Source: an uncultured Halomonas sp. (GTDB lineage: Bacteria > Pseudomonadota > Gammaproteobacteria > Pseudomonadales > Halomonadaceae). Taken from it: DNA of 64,000 nucleotides. A program made the position numbers and the translations under genes. Shown here piece after piece: positions 33,998 to 43,585 of the stretch. Position 1 is the first letter of the stretch, and each line of letters opens with the position of its first letter. Below the pieces are notes generated by a model that had not been told where the DNA came from, searched no databases, and saw only the letters and a list, made by a program, of their open reading frames with translations. Where the stretch lies: NCBI RefSeq assembly GCF_947500835.1, contig NZ_CANMTQ010000015.1, forward strand, positions 33,357-97,356, written 5' to 3'.

Positions 33998-35134
33998 ATG
34001 AACAATGAGTGTGCATCGGGCCGCGAGGCGTTGATCAAGGCGCGGCGAGTGGTGGTGAAGATCGGTAGTGCCCTGCTGACCAATGATGGACGCGGCCTGG
34101 ATGAGCCCTCCATCGGCGGCTGGGTCGATCAAATTGCAGCGCTGCATGCGCGAGGTGTCGAGGTGGTGCTGGTCTCATCCGGTGCCGTGGCCGCCGGTAT
34201 GGTGCGCCTGGGCTGGCGCCTGCGCCCTTCGACGGTGCGCGAGCTGCAAGCAGCAGCAGCGGTGGGGCAGACCGGGCTGGCGCAATGCTACGAGGGTCAC
34301 TTCGCGCGCCATGGCCTGCACAGTGCGCAGGTCCTGCTGACCCACGACGATCTCTCCGATCGCAAGCGCTATCTTAATGCCCGTTCGGCGCTGCGCACCC
34401 TGGTTTCGCTGCGGGTGATACCGGTGATCAATGAAAACGATACCGTGGTCACCGACGAGATTCGCTTCGGCGACAACGACACGCTAGGGGCGCTGGTAGC
34501 CAACTTGCTCGAAGCCGAGGCGCTGATCATCCTGACGGATCAGGAAGGCTTGTTCGACGCGGACCCGCGCCTTCAGCCGGACGCACAGCTGATAGGGGAA
34601 GGACGCGCCAATGATCCGCGCCTGATCGCGATGGCGGGCAGCGGTGGCGTACTCGGGCGTGGCGGCATGACTACCAAGGTGCGCGCCGCGCAGTTGGCGG
34701 CGCGTTCCGGGGCAGTCACTGCCATTGCCAGTGGGCGTCAGCCGGAGGTGTTGATCCGACTGGCCGCAGGGGAATCGTTGGGCACCTTGTTGCACCCGGA
34801 ACATGCACCGCTGGCAGCGCGTAAGCGCTGGCTGGCCGGTCGGCTACAGGTACGCGGCAGTCTGACCCTGGATGCCGGTGCCACGAATGTTCTGCGCGAA
34901 CGTGGCTCGAGCCTGTTGCCGGTCGGCGTCAAGGCATCATCCGGACGGTTCGTCCGCGGCGACATGGTGGTCTGCCTTGATGAGCAAGGCAAGCAGGTTG
35001 CCAAGGGGCTGGTCAACTACGGCAGCGACGAAGTCGCTCAGATACTGGGTCAACCGAGCCACCGCATCGAAGGGTTGTTGGGGTATATGGAAGCGCCGGA
35101 ATTGATTCATCGCGACAATCTGGTGATTCTCTGA
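33998..35134 (+). CDS. proB: Glutamate 5-kinase
   Basis: First enzyme of proline biosynthesis: phosphorylates glutamate to glutamyl 5-phosphate and is feedback-inhibited by proline. The 378-residue protein has the amino-acid-kinase domain (about 1–260) with VVVKIGSALLTNDG, VSSGAVAAGM, NARSALRTLV, VINENDTVVTDE and LLTDQEGLFDADP-like LTDQEGLFDADPR, followed by a C-terminal PUA domain (about 280–370; RGSSLLPVGVKASSGRFVRG). The ATG at 33998 has GGCGGTGAG upstream; the longer frame from 33917 is not supported. The position between obgE and rpsT is the common gammaproteobacterial one. Proline is also a compatible solute in halophiles. Confidence 0.98.
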   Translation: MNNECASGREALIKARRVVVKIGSALLTNDGRGLDEPSIGGWVDQIAALHARGVEVVLVSSGAVAAGMVRLGWRLRPSTVRELQAAAAVGQTGLAQCYEGHFARHGLHSAQVLLTHDDLSDRKRYLNARSALRTLVSLRVIPVINENDTVVTDEIRFGDNDTLGALVANLLEAEALIILTDQEGLFDADPRLQPDAQLIGEGRANDPRLIAMAGSGGVLGRGGMTTKVRAAQLAARSGAVTAIASGRQPEVLIRLAAGESLGTLLHPEHAPLAARKRWLAGRLQVRGSLTLDAGATNVLRERGSSLLPVGVKASSGRFVRGDMVVCLDEQGKQVAKGLVNYGSDEVAQILGQPSHRIEGLLGYMEAPELIHRDNLVIL

Positions 35135-35333
35135 ATCGTCGTTTTGAAATTTATGTCATCTGGTGGCAAGAGGTGGGGCGGTATGGTAGGCTTCGCATCC
35201 TTTCAGGCATGGCCCGCGCATAACGCTTTTCGTGGCATGTCGTGTGGCTCGATCAAGCCGCTATGGACATAGTCGATCATCAGATCGAATCAAATACTTA
35301 CACCGCATTTTATGGTTCTCCAAGGAGATTACG

Positions 35334-35600
35334 GTGGCGAATAGCAAGCAAGCGCGCAAGCGCGCCCGTCAGGCGGAAGAGCGTCGTCAGCATAAAGCCA
35401 GTCAGCGCTCCACGGTCCGCACTTACATCAAGCGCGTGATCAAGGCAATTCAAGGCGGCGACCATGGCAAGGCCATGGAAGAGTTCCGTACAGCGCAGCC
35501 GGTCATCGACCGTATGGCCGACAAGGATACTCTTTCCAAGAAGAAGGCAGCTCGTCTCAAGAGCCGTCTCAACAAGCGAATTAAAGCGCTGGCTGCCTAA
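35334..35600 (+). CDS. rpsT: Small-subunit ribosomal protein S20
   Basis: 30S protein that binds 16S rRNA near helix 44 and early in assembly. The 88-residue, very basic protein begins with GTG and reads ANSKQARKRARQAEERRQHK, then STVRTYIKRVIKAI and SKKKAARLKSRLNKRIKALAA, all typical of S20. The GTG start at 35334 has AAGGAGATT at good distance; an ORF starting at 35232 has no support. S20 genes often have non-ATG starts that help autoregulation. The 199-base gap before it holds no identified gene; a hairpin terminator with a TTCG loop follows the stop. Confidence 0.98.
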   Translation: MANSKQARKRARQAEERRQHKASQRSTVRTYIKRVIKAIQGGDHGKAMEEFRTAQPVIDRMADKDTLSKKKAARLKSRLNKRIKALAA

Positions 35601-35675
35601 GCCGGACGCTCGCCGAGCACCTCTCTGTCTCCTTCGCTGTATTATAGAGGAGGAAAAAGGGGTGCCAGCGGTCAG

Positions 35676-35700
35676 AAAACCGGCTTCGGCCGGTTTTTTT
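35676..35700 (+). terminator. Terminator of rpsT with a TTCG tetraloop
   Basis: AAAACCGGC (35676–35684) and GCCGGTTTT (35689–35697) close on the very stable TTCG tetraloop, followed by further T. It ends rpsT transcripts 76 bases after the stop. The murJ ORF opens right after it. Confidence 0.9.
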
Positions 35701-35734
35701 GTGCATGATTTTCGATTTAGGAAGATGCGCTCCC

Positions 35735-37417
35735 GTGAGTAACCCGCCAGACAAAAAGATTCGGCCAAGCGCCAACCCATCGGTGGCCAGCGATGACGCT
35801 CAGTTGGATGCCCCCGCTGGAGGTGACGGCGCATCAAATGATCCGGCTCCCGGCAAGCAAGCTGGCACACGGATACCCGCGCAAGCAGGGTTGCTGCGCT
35901 CCGGGGTGATCGTGAGTGCGATGACCATGCTCTCCCGGGTGCTGGGGCTGGCGCGGGATGTCGTCATTGCCGCTCTATTGGGGGCCGGTAGCGGTGCCGA
36001 TGCCTTCTTCGTCGCATTCAAGATTCCCAACTTTCTGCGCCGCCTGTTTGCTGAGGGCGCTTTCAACCAGGCCTTCGTGCCGGTGTTGTCGGAGTATGCG
36101 ACGCGTCGCTCCCGGGAAGAAGTGCGGGAATTGCTCGATGCGGTCTCCGGCAGCTTGGCGGTCGTACTGGCACTGATCACCGCCGCCGCCATGTTGCTGG
36201 CGCCTTGGCTTGCCTGGCTGTTTGCTCCGGGCTTTGCTCGTGATCCGGAAAAGCTCGCGTTAACCGCTGAAATGCTGCGGCTGACCTTTCCATATCTGCT
36301 GCTGATTTCGCTCACCGCTTTCTCGGGGAGCGTGCTCAATACCTGGAACCGCTTTGCCGTACCGGCATTTACGCCGGTGCTGCTGAATCTTTCCTTGATT
36401 GGAGCCGCCCTGTGGCTGACGCCGCTGATGGAAACACCGTCATTGGCCTTGGCCTGGGGGGTGTTGATTGCCGGTGCCGCCCAGTTGGCTTTTCAGGTGC
36501 CGTTTCTTGCGCGGTTGGGATTATTGCCAAGGCCCTGGCCGCGTTTTCGACATGACGGAGTACGACGCATACTCAAGCTGATGACACCGGCCTTGTTCGG
36601 CGTCTCGGTCTCGCAGATCAATCTATTGCTCGATACCGTACTCGCGTCACTTCTCGCGGCGGGCAGCGTTTCCTGGCTGTACTATTCAGACCGACTGGTG
36701 GAGCTGCCGCTAGGGGTATTCGGCATTGCCATCGGCACGGTGATTTTGCCGGCGCTCTCCAAGCGTCACGCCGAGCAGTCTCGAGAGCATTTTGCCAAGA
36801 TGCTCGACTGGGCGCTCAGGGCAGTATTGCTGATCGGTCTGCCGGCGGCGTTGGCTCTGGCGGTGCTGGCGGAGCCCTTGTTGATCAGCCTGTTTCACTA
36901 TGGCGCCATGACCGAGCATGACATCGCCATGGCCGCAATGAGTCTGCGTGCCTATGCGCTGGGCCTGATTGCCTTCATGCTGATCAAGATATGGGCGCCG
37001 GGCTATTTCGCCCGGCAGGACACCGCAACACCGGTCAAGATCGGTATCATCGCCATGATCGCCAATATGGGATTGAATCTGATCTTTATCATACCCTTGG
37101 CTCATGCCGGCTTGGCGCTGGCCACGGCGCTGTCTGCGTTTCTCAATGCTGGCCTGCTGGCGCGAGGGCTGCGCCGCCAGGGGGTATTGATCTTTCAGCC
37201 CGGCTGGGGGCGCTATGCGTGGCAGTTGGGGGGCGGGTGTACGTTGCTTGCCCTGGGGCTTTGGTGGTTCTCCCCCCCATGGCATGCATGGTTGAGTTGG
37301 GAAGTGGAGCGTCGGGTCTTGACGCTAAGCGCGCTGGTGGCAGGTAGTGTTGCGGTGTACTTTGGTTGGCTTGCTATCTGCGGTATTCGGTTGCGGCATT
37401 TTCGTTTGAATGGCTGA
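35735..37417 (+). CDS. murJ: Lipid II flippase MurJ (MviN)
   Basis: Polytopic inner-membrane protein that moves lipid II across the membrane for peptidoglycan synthesis. About 14 hydrophobic segments cover the sequence; family blocks include MTMLSRVLGLARDVVIAALLGAGSGADAFFVAFKIPNFLRRLFAEGAF (in adjacent pieces), with the essential arginine near SRVLGLARD. The 560-residue form starts at GTG 35735; about 50 residues before the family start are polar and disordered (KKIRPSANPSVASDDAQLD), so a later start cannot be excluded, and an ATG at 35705 is in frame. It lies between rpsT and ribF, a conserved order. Confidence 0.95.
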   Translation: MSNPPDKKIRPSANPSVASDDAQLDAPAGGDGASNDPAPGKQAGTRIPAQAGLLRSGVIVSAMTMLSRVLGLARDVVIAALLGAGSGADAFFVAFKIPNFLRRLFAEGAFNQAFVPVLSEYATRRSREEVRELLDAVSGSLAVVLALITAAAMLLAPWLAWLFAPGFARDPEKLALTAEMLRLTFPYLLLISLTAFSGSVLNTWNRFAVPAFTPVLLNLSLIGAALWLTPLMETPSLALAWGVLIAGAAQLAFQVPFLARLGLLPRPWPRFRHDGVRRILKLMTPALFGVSVSQINLLLDTVLASLLAAGSVSWLYYSDRLVELPLGVFGIAIGTVILPALSKRHAEQSREHFAKMLDWALRAVLLIGLPAALALAVLAEPLLISLFHYGAMTEHDIAMAAMSLRAYALGLIAFMLIKIWAPGYFARQDTATPVKIGIIAMIANMGLNLIFIIPLAHAGLALATALSAFLNAGLLARGLRRQGVLIFQPGWGRYAWQLGGGCTLLALGLWWFSPPWHAWLSWEVERRVLTLSALVAGSVAVYFGWLAICGIRLRHFRLNG

Positions 37418-37503
37418 TGGAGTGGGCAAGTATCAAATGCCGTGGCTGTCAAGGCTTGCCGCCTTCGTTATAATTGATTTTTTAACCGATGCGTGAATGC
37501 TGC

Positions 37504-38553
37504 ATGGAATTGATTCGCGGTTTACACAATCTGCGCGAGCATCATCGTGGCAGTGTTGCCACCATCGGTAATTTCGACGGTGTGCACCTCGGCCATCAGG
37601 CAATTCTCGATCAGTTGCGCGGTCGCGCGGCGGATCTGCAGCTGCCGGTGACGGTGATGGTGTTCGAACCTCAGCCCCGGGAGTTCTTTGCCGGTGATCA
37701 AGCGCCGCCGCGGCTGACGCGACTACGTGACAAGGCTCGGCTACTGGCGGCCCACGGTGCCGAACGAATCGTCTGCCTGCCATTCAACGATGCGCTGCGT
37801 AGCATGACGGGACGCCAGTTCATCGATCGGATATTGATCGATGGCTTGGACGTGCGTCATCTGGTGGTGGGGGATGATTTTCGCTTTGGCTGCGATCGTT
37901 CCGGTGATTTTGCGCTGTTGACTCGCGTGGGTGAGGAGTGTGGCTTCGGTGTCGAGAATACGCGCACCTTTGCCCTCGATGGCGAGCGGGTCTCGAGTTC
38001 CCGGGTACGTACAATGCTGGCCAGCGGCAATTTCCTGCAGGCGGCACGCATGCTTGGCCGGCCTTATTCTTATACCGGGCGAGTCGTTGCCGACCAGAAG
38101 CTGGGCCGTACCATCGGCGTGCCCACCGCCAATGTGCCGTTGTTATCCGGGCCCATGGCCTTGCGCGGTGTCTACGCGGTCATCACGCGCTTGAACGATG
38201 GCCGTGAATTCGCCGGAGTCGCCAATATCGGCTGGCGGCCAACCGTGGGAACGCCTCGTCCGGTTCTAGAGGTCAATCTGTTCGATTTCAGTGGCGATCT
38301 TTATGGCCAGATCATCGAAGTGCTGCCCTGCGCGCGTTTGCGCGGCGAGCAGCGTTTCGATGGGCTGGACGAGCTTAAGCATCAGATTCAGGCCGATCAG
38401 GTTCAGGCGCGGGAGTTTTTCCATGCCTGGCCAAGCCAAATGCACAATCATGATAGTGATTTAACACCTTATCTGGCATCGGCGCCCATGGCGCCGTCCC
38501 CCGGGCATGCCGATCCTGGAGCCGCCAGGCGCGACAACGATGGAACCCCATGA
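37504..38553 (+). CDS. ribF: Bifunctional riboflavin kinase/FAD synthetase
   Basis: Converts riboflavin to FMN and then FAD. The 349-residue protein has the nucleotidyltransferase half first with ATIGNFDGVHLGHQAIL (residues about 22–38) and RFGCDRSGDFALLT, then the riboflavin kinase half with LGRPYSYTGRVVADQKLGRTIGVPTANV (in pieces) and YAVITRLNDGREFAGVANIGWRPTV. The C-terminus has an extra, poorly conserved tail of about 30 residues. The ATG at 37504 matches the family start (MELIRGLHNL); an upstream ATG at 37489 adds five residues. The stop overlaps the ileS start by four bases (ATGA), so the two are coupled. Confidence 0.97.
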   Translation: MELIRGLHNLREHHRGSVATIGNFDGVHLGHQAILDQLRGRAADLQLPVTVMVFEPQPREFFAGDQAPPRLTRLRDKARLLAAHGAERIVCLPFNDALRSMTGRQFIDRILIDGLDVRHLVVGDDFRFGCDRSGDFALLTRVGEECGFGVENTRTFALDGERVSSSRVRTMLASGNFLQAARMLGRPYSYTGRVVADQKLGRTIGVPTANVPLLSGPMALRGVYAVITRLNDGREFAGVANIGWRPTVGTPRPVLEVNLFDFSGDLYGQIIEVLPCARLRGEQRFDGLDELKHQIQADQVQAREFFHAWPSQMHNHDSDLTPYLASAPMAPSPGHADPGAARRDNDGTP

Positions 38554-41402
38554 GCGACTATAAGCCTACACTGAACCTGCCTGAAACCGACTTTCCCATG
38601 CGCGGCAATCTGCCCAAGCGCGAACCGGCGCGACTCCAGCGCTGGCAGGAAATCGATCTCTATCAGCGCCTGCGTGATGCAGGAAAGGAACGCGAGACCT
38701 TCGTGCTGCACGACGGCCCTCCCTATGCCAACGGCAGCATTCATATCGGTCATGCGGTCAACAAGATCCTCAAGGACATCATCGTCAAGGCCAAGGGGAT
38801 TGCAGGCTTCGATGCGCCCTATGTGCCTGGCTGGGACTGCCACGGTCTGCCCATCGAGCATCAGATCGAGAAGCTGCATGGCAAGCATTTATCGCCGGAA
38901 GAGACCCGCGCCCTGTGTCGCAGCTATGCTGCAGAGCAGATCGATACCCAGCGCGAGGATTTCATACGCCTGGGTATCATCGGTGACTGGCAGCGCCCCT
39001 ACCGCACCATGGATCATGTCAACGAGGCCGGAGAGGTCCGCGCTCTGGCCGAGATGGTCAAGCACGGCTATGTCTTCAAGGGCCTGAAGCCGGTCAACTG
39101 GTGTTTCGATTGCGGCTCGGCCCTGGCGGAAGCCGAAGTCGAGTACGCCGACAAGAAATCCGATGCCATCGATGTCGCTTTCGTCGCCGACGATGCAAGC
39201 GCCCTGGCTACGGCCTTTGGTATCGAAACGTTGACTAAACCGGCGGCGGTGGCGATCTGGACCACCACCCCCTGGACCATTCCCGCCAACCAGGCGCTCA
39301 ACGTGCATCCCGAGTTCAGCTATGCCCTGGTGGATACCGGCGAGCGCTTGCTTCTGCTGGCAGAAGACCTGGTGGAGGACTGTCTCGAACGTTTCGGGCT
39401 GCAGGGTGAAATCATTGCCACCACTTCCGGCACCCATCTCGAGAACCTGAACTTTCGTCACCCGTTCTACGATCGTCTGGCGCCGGTTTATCTGGCGGAT
39501 TATGTCGAGACCGATGCCGGTACCGGTATCGTGCACTCGGCGCCGGCCTACGGGGTGGATGACTTCATCACCTGCCGCGCCTACGGCATGGAGTTCGAGG
39601 AGATCAAGAGCCCGGTGATGGGTAACGGCGTCTATGCCGAGGATCTCAAGTTCTTCGGCGGTCAGATGATCTGGAAGGCCAATCCGCAGATCGTCGCCAA
39701 GCTGGAAGAGGTCGGCGCGCTGCTGGCCCACGAGAAGATCACCCACAGCTACATGCACTGCTGGCGCCACAAATCGCCGGTAATCTACCGGGCAACCGCC
39801 CAGTGGTTCGTCGGCATGGATATTCAAGGCGCGGATGGCAAGACCCTGCGAGCGCGCGCCTTGGAAGGCATCGAGACGACCCAGTTCGTGCCGGGTTGGG
39901 GCAAGGCGCGGTTGCATTCGATGATCGCCAATCGCCCGGACTGGTGCATCTCGCGCCAGCGCAACTGGGGCGTGCCGATCCCGTTCTTTTTGCACCGCGT
40001 CAGCGGCGAGCTGCACCCGCGTACCCTGGAGCTGATGGAAGAGGTCGCCAAGCTTATCGATGCCGCTGGCATCGAAGCCTGGTTCCGGCTCGAAGCCAGC
40101 GAACTGCTGGGTGACGAGGCGACGGACTACGAGAAGATCAGCGATACTCTGGACGTGTGGTTCGATTCCGGCACCACCCATTGGCATGTGCTGCGGGGCT
40201 CCCATGCGGCGGTATTCGATCATCCTGAGAAGCGCGACGGGCCGGTGGCGGATCTCTACCTGGAAGGCTCCGATCAGCATCGCGGCTGGTTCCATTCGTC
40301 GCTTTTGACCGGCTGCGCCATCGATGGTCATGCGCCCTACAGGGGCTTGCTGACCCATGGCTTCACCGTGGATGCCCAGGGCCGCAAGATGTCCAAGTCC
40401 GTGGGCAACGTGGTCGCCCCGCAGGAGGTCATGGACAAGCTGGGCGCGGACATTTTGCGCCTGTGGGTCGCCTCCACGGACTACTCCGGTGAAATGGCGG
40501 TATCCGACGAGATATTGAAGCGTACTGCGGACGTCTATCGGCGCATCCGCAACACCTCGCGCTTTCTGCTGGCCAATCTCAATGGCTTCGATGCCGAGCG
40601 CGACGCGGTGCCGTTTGATGACATGATTGCGCTGGATCAGTGGGTGGTGGACCGTGCCGCTCAGTTGCAGGCTCGTATCGAGACGGCCTACGCCGAGTAT
40701 CGTTTCCTGGATGTCTATCAGCAGGTGCACACCTTCTGTGCCCGGGAGCTGGGTGGCTTCTACCTGGACATCATCAAGGATCGTCAGTACACCACCCAGG
40801 CGGATTCATTGGCCCGGCGCAGCTGTCAGACGGCGCTGTACCGGGTGGTCGAAGCGCTGGCGCGCTGGGTGGCGCCGATTCTGTCGTTTACTGCGGAGGA
40901 GATCTACGAGCATATCCCCGGCGAGCGCAAGGACAGCGTGCTGCTGGAAACCTTCTACGACGAACTGCAGACCCTGGATGACGGCGCTCTGTTTGACCGA
41001 GCGTTCTGGGAGCAGGTGCTGGAGGTCAAGCAGGCGGTCAACAAGTGTCTCGAGGACGCTCGCAACGCCAAGGTGATCAAGAGTGGCCTGGCTGCCGAGG
41101 TAACGCTCTACGTGAGCGATGCATTGCGCGAGACATTGGGCCGCCTGGGCGACGAGCTGCGTTTCGTGCTGATGACCAGCGAGGTGCATCTGGCGTCTCT
41201 TGATGCTGCCGGCATGGAAAGTGCCGAAGCCACCGAGCTCGAAGCACTCAAGGTGGCGGTTATCGCAAGCCCTCACGCCAAATGCGAGCGCTGCTGGCAC
41301 CATCGTCCTGATGTCGGGCAGCACACCGAACATTCCGATCTTTGCGGACGCTGCATCAGCAACCTGCCGGGTGGGCCGGGAGAAGAGCGTCACTATGCCT
41401 AA
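38550..41402 (+). CDS. ileS: Isoleucyl-tRNA synthetase
   Basis: Class I aminoacyl-tRNA synthetase that charges tRNA-Ile, with a CP1 editing domain against valine. The 950-residue protein has HIGH as GSIHIGHAVNK (residues about 63–73), KMSKS as QGRKMSKSVGN (near residue 612), the editing region (WTTTPWTIPANQALN, about 230–245) and a zinc ribbon at the C-terminus: CERCWHHRPDVG and the closing LCGRCISNLPG with four Cys. Length matches E. coli (938). It is translationally coupled to ribF upstream and overlaps lspA downstream by eight bases. A long antisense ORF inside it is rejected. Confidence 0.98.
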   Translation: MSDYKPTLNLPETDFPMRGNLPKREPARLQRWQEIDLYQRLRDAGKERETFVLHDGPPYANGSIHIGHAVNKILKDIIVKAKGIAGFDAPYVPGWDCHGLPIEHQIEKLHGKHLSPEETRALCRSYAAEQIDTQREDFIRLGIIGDWQRPYRTMDHVNEAGEVRALAEMVKHGYVFKGLKPVNWCFDCGSALAEAEVEYADKKSDAIDVAFVADDASALATAFGIETLTKPAAVAIWTTTPWTIPANQALNVHPEFSYALVDTGERLLLLAEDLVEDCLERFGLQGEIIATTSGTHLENLNFRHPFYDRLAPVYLADYVETDAGTGIVHSAPAYGVDDFITCRAYGMEFEEIKSPVMGNGVYAEDLKFFGGQMIWKANPQIVAKLEEVGALLAHEKITHSYMHCWRHKSPVIYRATAQWFVGMDIQGADGKTLRARALEGIETTQFVPGWGKARLHSMIANRPDWCISRQRNWGVPIPFFLHRVSGELHPRTLELMEEVAKLIDAAGIEAWFRLEASELLGDEATDYEKISDTLDVWFDSGTTHWHVLRGSHAAVFDHPEKRDGPVADLYLEGSDQHRGWFHSSLLTGCAIDGHAPYRGLLTHGFTVDAQGRKMSKSVGNVVAPQEVMDKLGADILRLWVASTDYSGEMAVSDEILKRTADVYRRIRNTSRFLLANLNGFDAERDAVPFDDMIALDQWVVDRAAQLQARIETAYAEYRFLDVYQQVHTFCARELGGFYLDIIKDRQYTTQADSLARRSCQTALYRVVEALARWVAPILSFTAEEIYEHIPGERKDSVLLETFYDELQTLDDGALFDRAFWEQVLEVKQAVNKCLEDARNAKVIKSGLAAEVTLYVSDALRETLGRLGDELRFVLMTSEVHLASLDAAGMESAEATELEALKVAVIASPHAKCERCWHHRPDVGQHTEHSDLCGRCISNLPGGPGEERHYA

Positions 41403-41982
41403 GGCTGAGACAGAGGGCGTGGGAACGAAGAATCCACGGAAAGACAGCGCCGAGAACGGCGAGAGAGTCGCAGCCACTGACACGCCAATGACTCGACCGT
41501 TACGCTGGCTGTGGCTGTCGGTGCTGGTGGTGGCGCTGGATCTCGGGACGAAAGCTCTGGCCACGAGCATGCTCTACTATGCTCAGCCCGTGGAAGTGCT
41601 GCCGATATTCAATCTCACGCTGTTGCACAATACCGGTGCCGCCTTCAGTTTCCTGGCGACTCATGGTGGCTGGCAGCGTTGGCTTTTCGCATTCATCGCC
41701 ATTGGTGCAGCGATCGGGCTGACCGTCTGGCTGGCGCGGCTCAAGGCTCACGAGACGCTGACGGCAGTCTCTCTGTCATTGGTAATTGGCGGAGCGCTGG
41801 GTAATCTTTATGATCGTCTCATGCATGGCTACGTGGTGGATTTTCTCTCCTTTCACTGGCACAACACCTACTTTCCCGCTTTCAATATTGCGGATACGGC
41901 CATCACGCTAGGGGCCATCGGCCTGATTCTTCAAGCGCTGCGTGATGCGCGTAGTGAGCGTAGACACAAAGGCCATCACTGA
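41395..41982 (+). CDS. lspA: Signal peptidase II (lipoprotein signal peptidase)
   Basis: Aspartyl protease of the inner membrane that removes lipoprotein signal peptides after Lgt acts. Four membrane helices and the two catalytic aspartates are visible in LGNLYDRLMHGYVVDFL and FNIADTAITLGAIGL, plus the family stretch LLHNTGAAFSFL. The start at ATG 41395 has GGAGAAG upstream and gives 195 residues; an ATG at 41488 would give 164, the E. coli length, but lacks a ribosome-binding site. The extra N-terminal 31 residues are polar. It overlaps ileS by eight bases, and fkpB follows 21 bases downstream. Confidence 0.96.
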   Translation: MPKAETEGVGTKNPRKDSAENGERVAATDTPMTRPLRWLWLSVLVVALDLGTKALATSMLYYAQPVEVLPIFNLTLLHNTGAAFSFLATHGGWQRWLFAFIAIGAAIGLTVWLARLKAHETLTAVSLSLVIGGALGNLYDRLMHGYVVDFLSFHWHNTYFPAFNIADTAITLGAIGLILQALRDARSERRHKGHH

Positions 41983-42003
41983 CTTCTGTAGAGGATATTC
42001 GAG

Positions 42004-42450
42004 ATGAGCGAATACCGCATTGGCGAGGGAATGGAGGTGACGCTGCATTTTACCCTCAAGCTGGAGGATGGCACCGTGGTCGACTCCACCCGGGACAAGC
42101 AGCCGGCGACGTTTCAAATGGGCGATGGCAATCTGCCGCCGGGTTTCGAGGCGCCACTAGCGGGGCTTACCGTAGGTGACAGCGATAGTTATACCATTTC
42201 TCCGGAACATGCTTTCGGCCAGCACAATCCGCAAAATGTGCAGCGTATTCCAAGAGAGAGCTTCGAGGGAACTGAGCTGGAAGAAGGATTGGTGATGTCC
42301 TTTGCCGATGCGGCAGGGGGAGAAGTGCCCGGCGTAATCGCTGAAATCGACGACAAGCAGGTAGCCGTGGACTTCAATCATCCCCTTGCTGGGCGCACCC
42401 TCACCTTTGAGGTTGAGGTGATTGAAGTTAGGCCCGCGACGACTCACTAG
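42004..42450 (+). CDS. fkpB: FKBP-type peptidyl-prolyl isomerase, SlpA/FkpB type
   Basis: Cytoplasmic proline isomerase and chaperone of the SlyD/SlpA group. The 148-residue protein has the FKBP parts around an inserted flap domain: LHFTLKLEDGTVVDSTRDKQ, FQMGDGNLPPGFEAPLAGLTVGD and, after the flap, VAVDFNHPLAGRTLTFEVEV, the family's closing motif. It lacks the His-rich tail of SlyD, so SlpA/FkpB is the better name. The ribosome-binding site is AGAGGA before the ATG at 42004. Order ileS-lspA-fkpB-ispH is that of E. coli. Confidence 0.96.
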   Translation: MSEYRIGEGMEVTLHFTLKLEDGTVVDSTRDKQPATFQMGDGNLPPGFEAPLAGLTVGDSDSYTISPEHAFGQHNPQNVQRIPRESFEGTELEEGLVMSFADAAGGEVPGVIAEIDDKQVAVDFNHPLAGRTLTFEVEVIEVRPATTH

Positions 42451-42505
42451 TATTTTCATTTTACTGATACCGCCACGATACCCGACGTATCAAGCGAGGT
42501 TCATC

Positions 42506-43459
42506 ATGCAGATCAAGCTGGCCAATCCCCGGGGCTTTTGCGCCGGCGTTGACCGCGCCATCGAAATCGTCAATCGCGCACTGGATGTGCTTGGCGCTCC
42601 AATCTATGTGCGCCACGAGGTCGTTCACAACCGTTTCGTGGTGGATACATTGCGCGAGCGAGGAGCGATTTTCGTCGAAGAGCTCGATGAAGTGCCCGAC
42701 GACGCCACGGTGATCTTCTCCGCTCACGGGGTCTCGAAAGCCGTGCAGCAGGAAGCCGAGCGTCGCGGGCTCAAGGTGTTCGACGCCACCTGCCCCCTGG
42801 TGACCAAGGTGCACATGGAAGTGCTACGTTATGCCAAGCGTGGTCAGGAGTGCATTCTCATTGGTCACGCTGGCCATCCCGAAGTAGAGGGCACCATGGG
42901 CCGCTACGACAGCTCTCATGGCGGCGCCATCTACCTGGTTGAAGACGAAGCAGATGTGGCCGCGCTCGAGGTCAATAATCCCGAGACGCTCTCTTTCGTC
43001 ACCCAGACGACGCTTTCCATGGACGATACCGCCCGGGTTATCGATGCGCTGCGGGAGAAATTTCCCGCCATCGATGGACCCCGTAAGGACGATATCTGCT
43101 ACGCCACCCAGAACCGGCAGGACGCGGTGCGTCAGCTGGCAGCAGAAAGCGATCTGGTATTGGTGGTAGGTAGTGTCAACAGTTCGAATTCCAATCGCCT
43201 GCGGGAACTGGCGGAACGCATGGGCTCCAATGCCAAGTTGATCGACGATGCCAGCTTGATTGATGAGCGTTGGCTCGACAATGTCGACACCATTGGCATT
43301 ACCGCCGGCGCCAGCGCCCCGGAAGTACTGGTCAACGGCGTGATCGAGCGCCTGCGCGAGCTGGGTGCAGCGGTGCCAAAAGAGCTTGAAGGTCGTGAAG
43401 AGACTATTGTCTTCTCGATGCCAAAAGAGTTGAGGGAGAAAGTAATCGCCAGCGGATGA
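42506..43459 (+). CDS. ispH: 4-hydroxy-3-methylbut-2-enyl diphosphate reductase
   Basis: Last enzyme of the MEP isoprenoid pathway; an iron-sulfur enzyme giving IPP and DMAPP. The 317-residue protein carries the three conserved Cys ligands in NPRGFCAGVDRAI (residue 12), DATCPLVTKVH (near 96) and DICYATQNRQ (near 197), with the family motifs YVRHEVVHNR, HAGHPEVEGTMGR and NSSNSNRLRELA. The ATG at 42506 agrees with the family start (MQIKLANPRG); the open frame from 42422 overlaps fkpB. It is the last gene of the run from murJ and ends in a strong terminator at 43483–43510. Confidence 0.98.
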   Translation: MQIKLANPRGFCAGVDRAIEIVNRALDVLGAPIYVRHEVVHNRFVVDTLRERGAIFVEELDEVPDDATVIFSAHGVSKAVQQEAERRGLKVFDATCPLVTKVHMEVLRYAKRGQECILIGHAGHPEVEGTMGRYDSSHGGAIYLVEDEADVAALEVNNPETLSFVTQTTLSMDDTARVIDALREKFPAIDGPRKDDICYATQNRQDAVRQLAAESDLVLVVGSVNSSNSNRLRELAERMGSNAKLIDDASLIDERWLDNVDTIGITAGASAPEVLVNGVIERLRELGAAVPKELEGREETIVFSMPKELREKVIASG

Positions 43460-43482
43460 CAAAAAGCGTTTTTCTTCAGTTG

Positions 43483-43510
43483 AAAAGTCGGGCTTTTGCC
43501 CGACTTTTTT
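43483..43510 (+). terminator. Terminator of the ispH operon
   Basis: AAAAGTCGGGC (43483–43493) and GCCCGACTTTT (43498–43508) with a TTTT loop and a T-run. It separates the housekeeping block from the pilus operon. Confidence 0.9.
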
Positions 43511-43585
43511 GTGCTTTGAATTCTCGAAAACTGTGTATTATCACTACACAATGATACAGAACTGTAATTTATATGGGGAAAGCCT

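Noticed and set aside
38889..40730. A 613-codon open frame antisense to ileS
   Set aside because: It lies wholly inside ileS, whose HIGH, KMSKS and editing motifs are clear; the reverse frame has no recognisable domain and arises from codon bias in GC-rich DNA.
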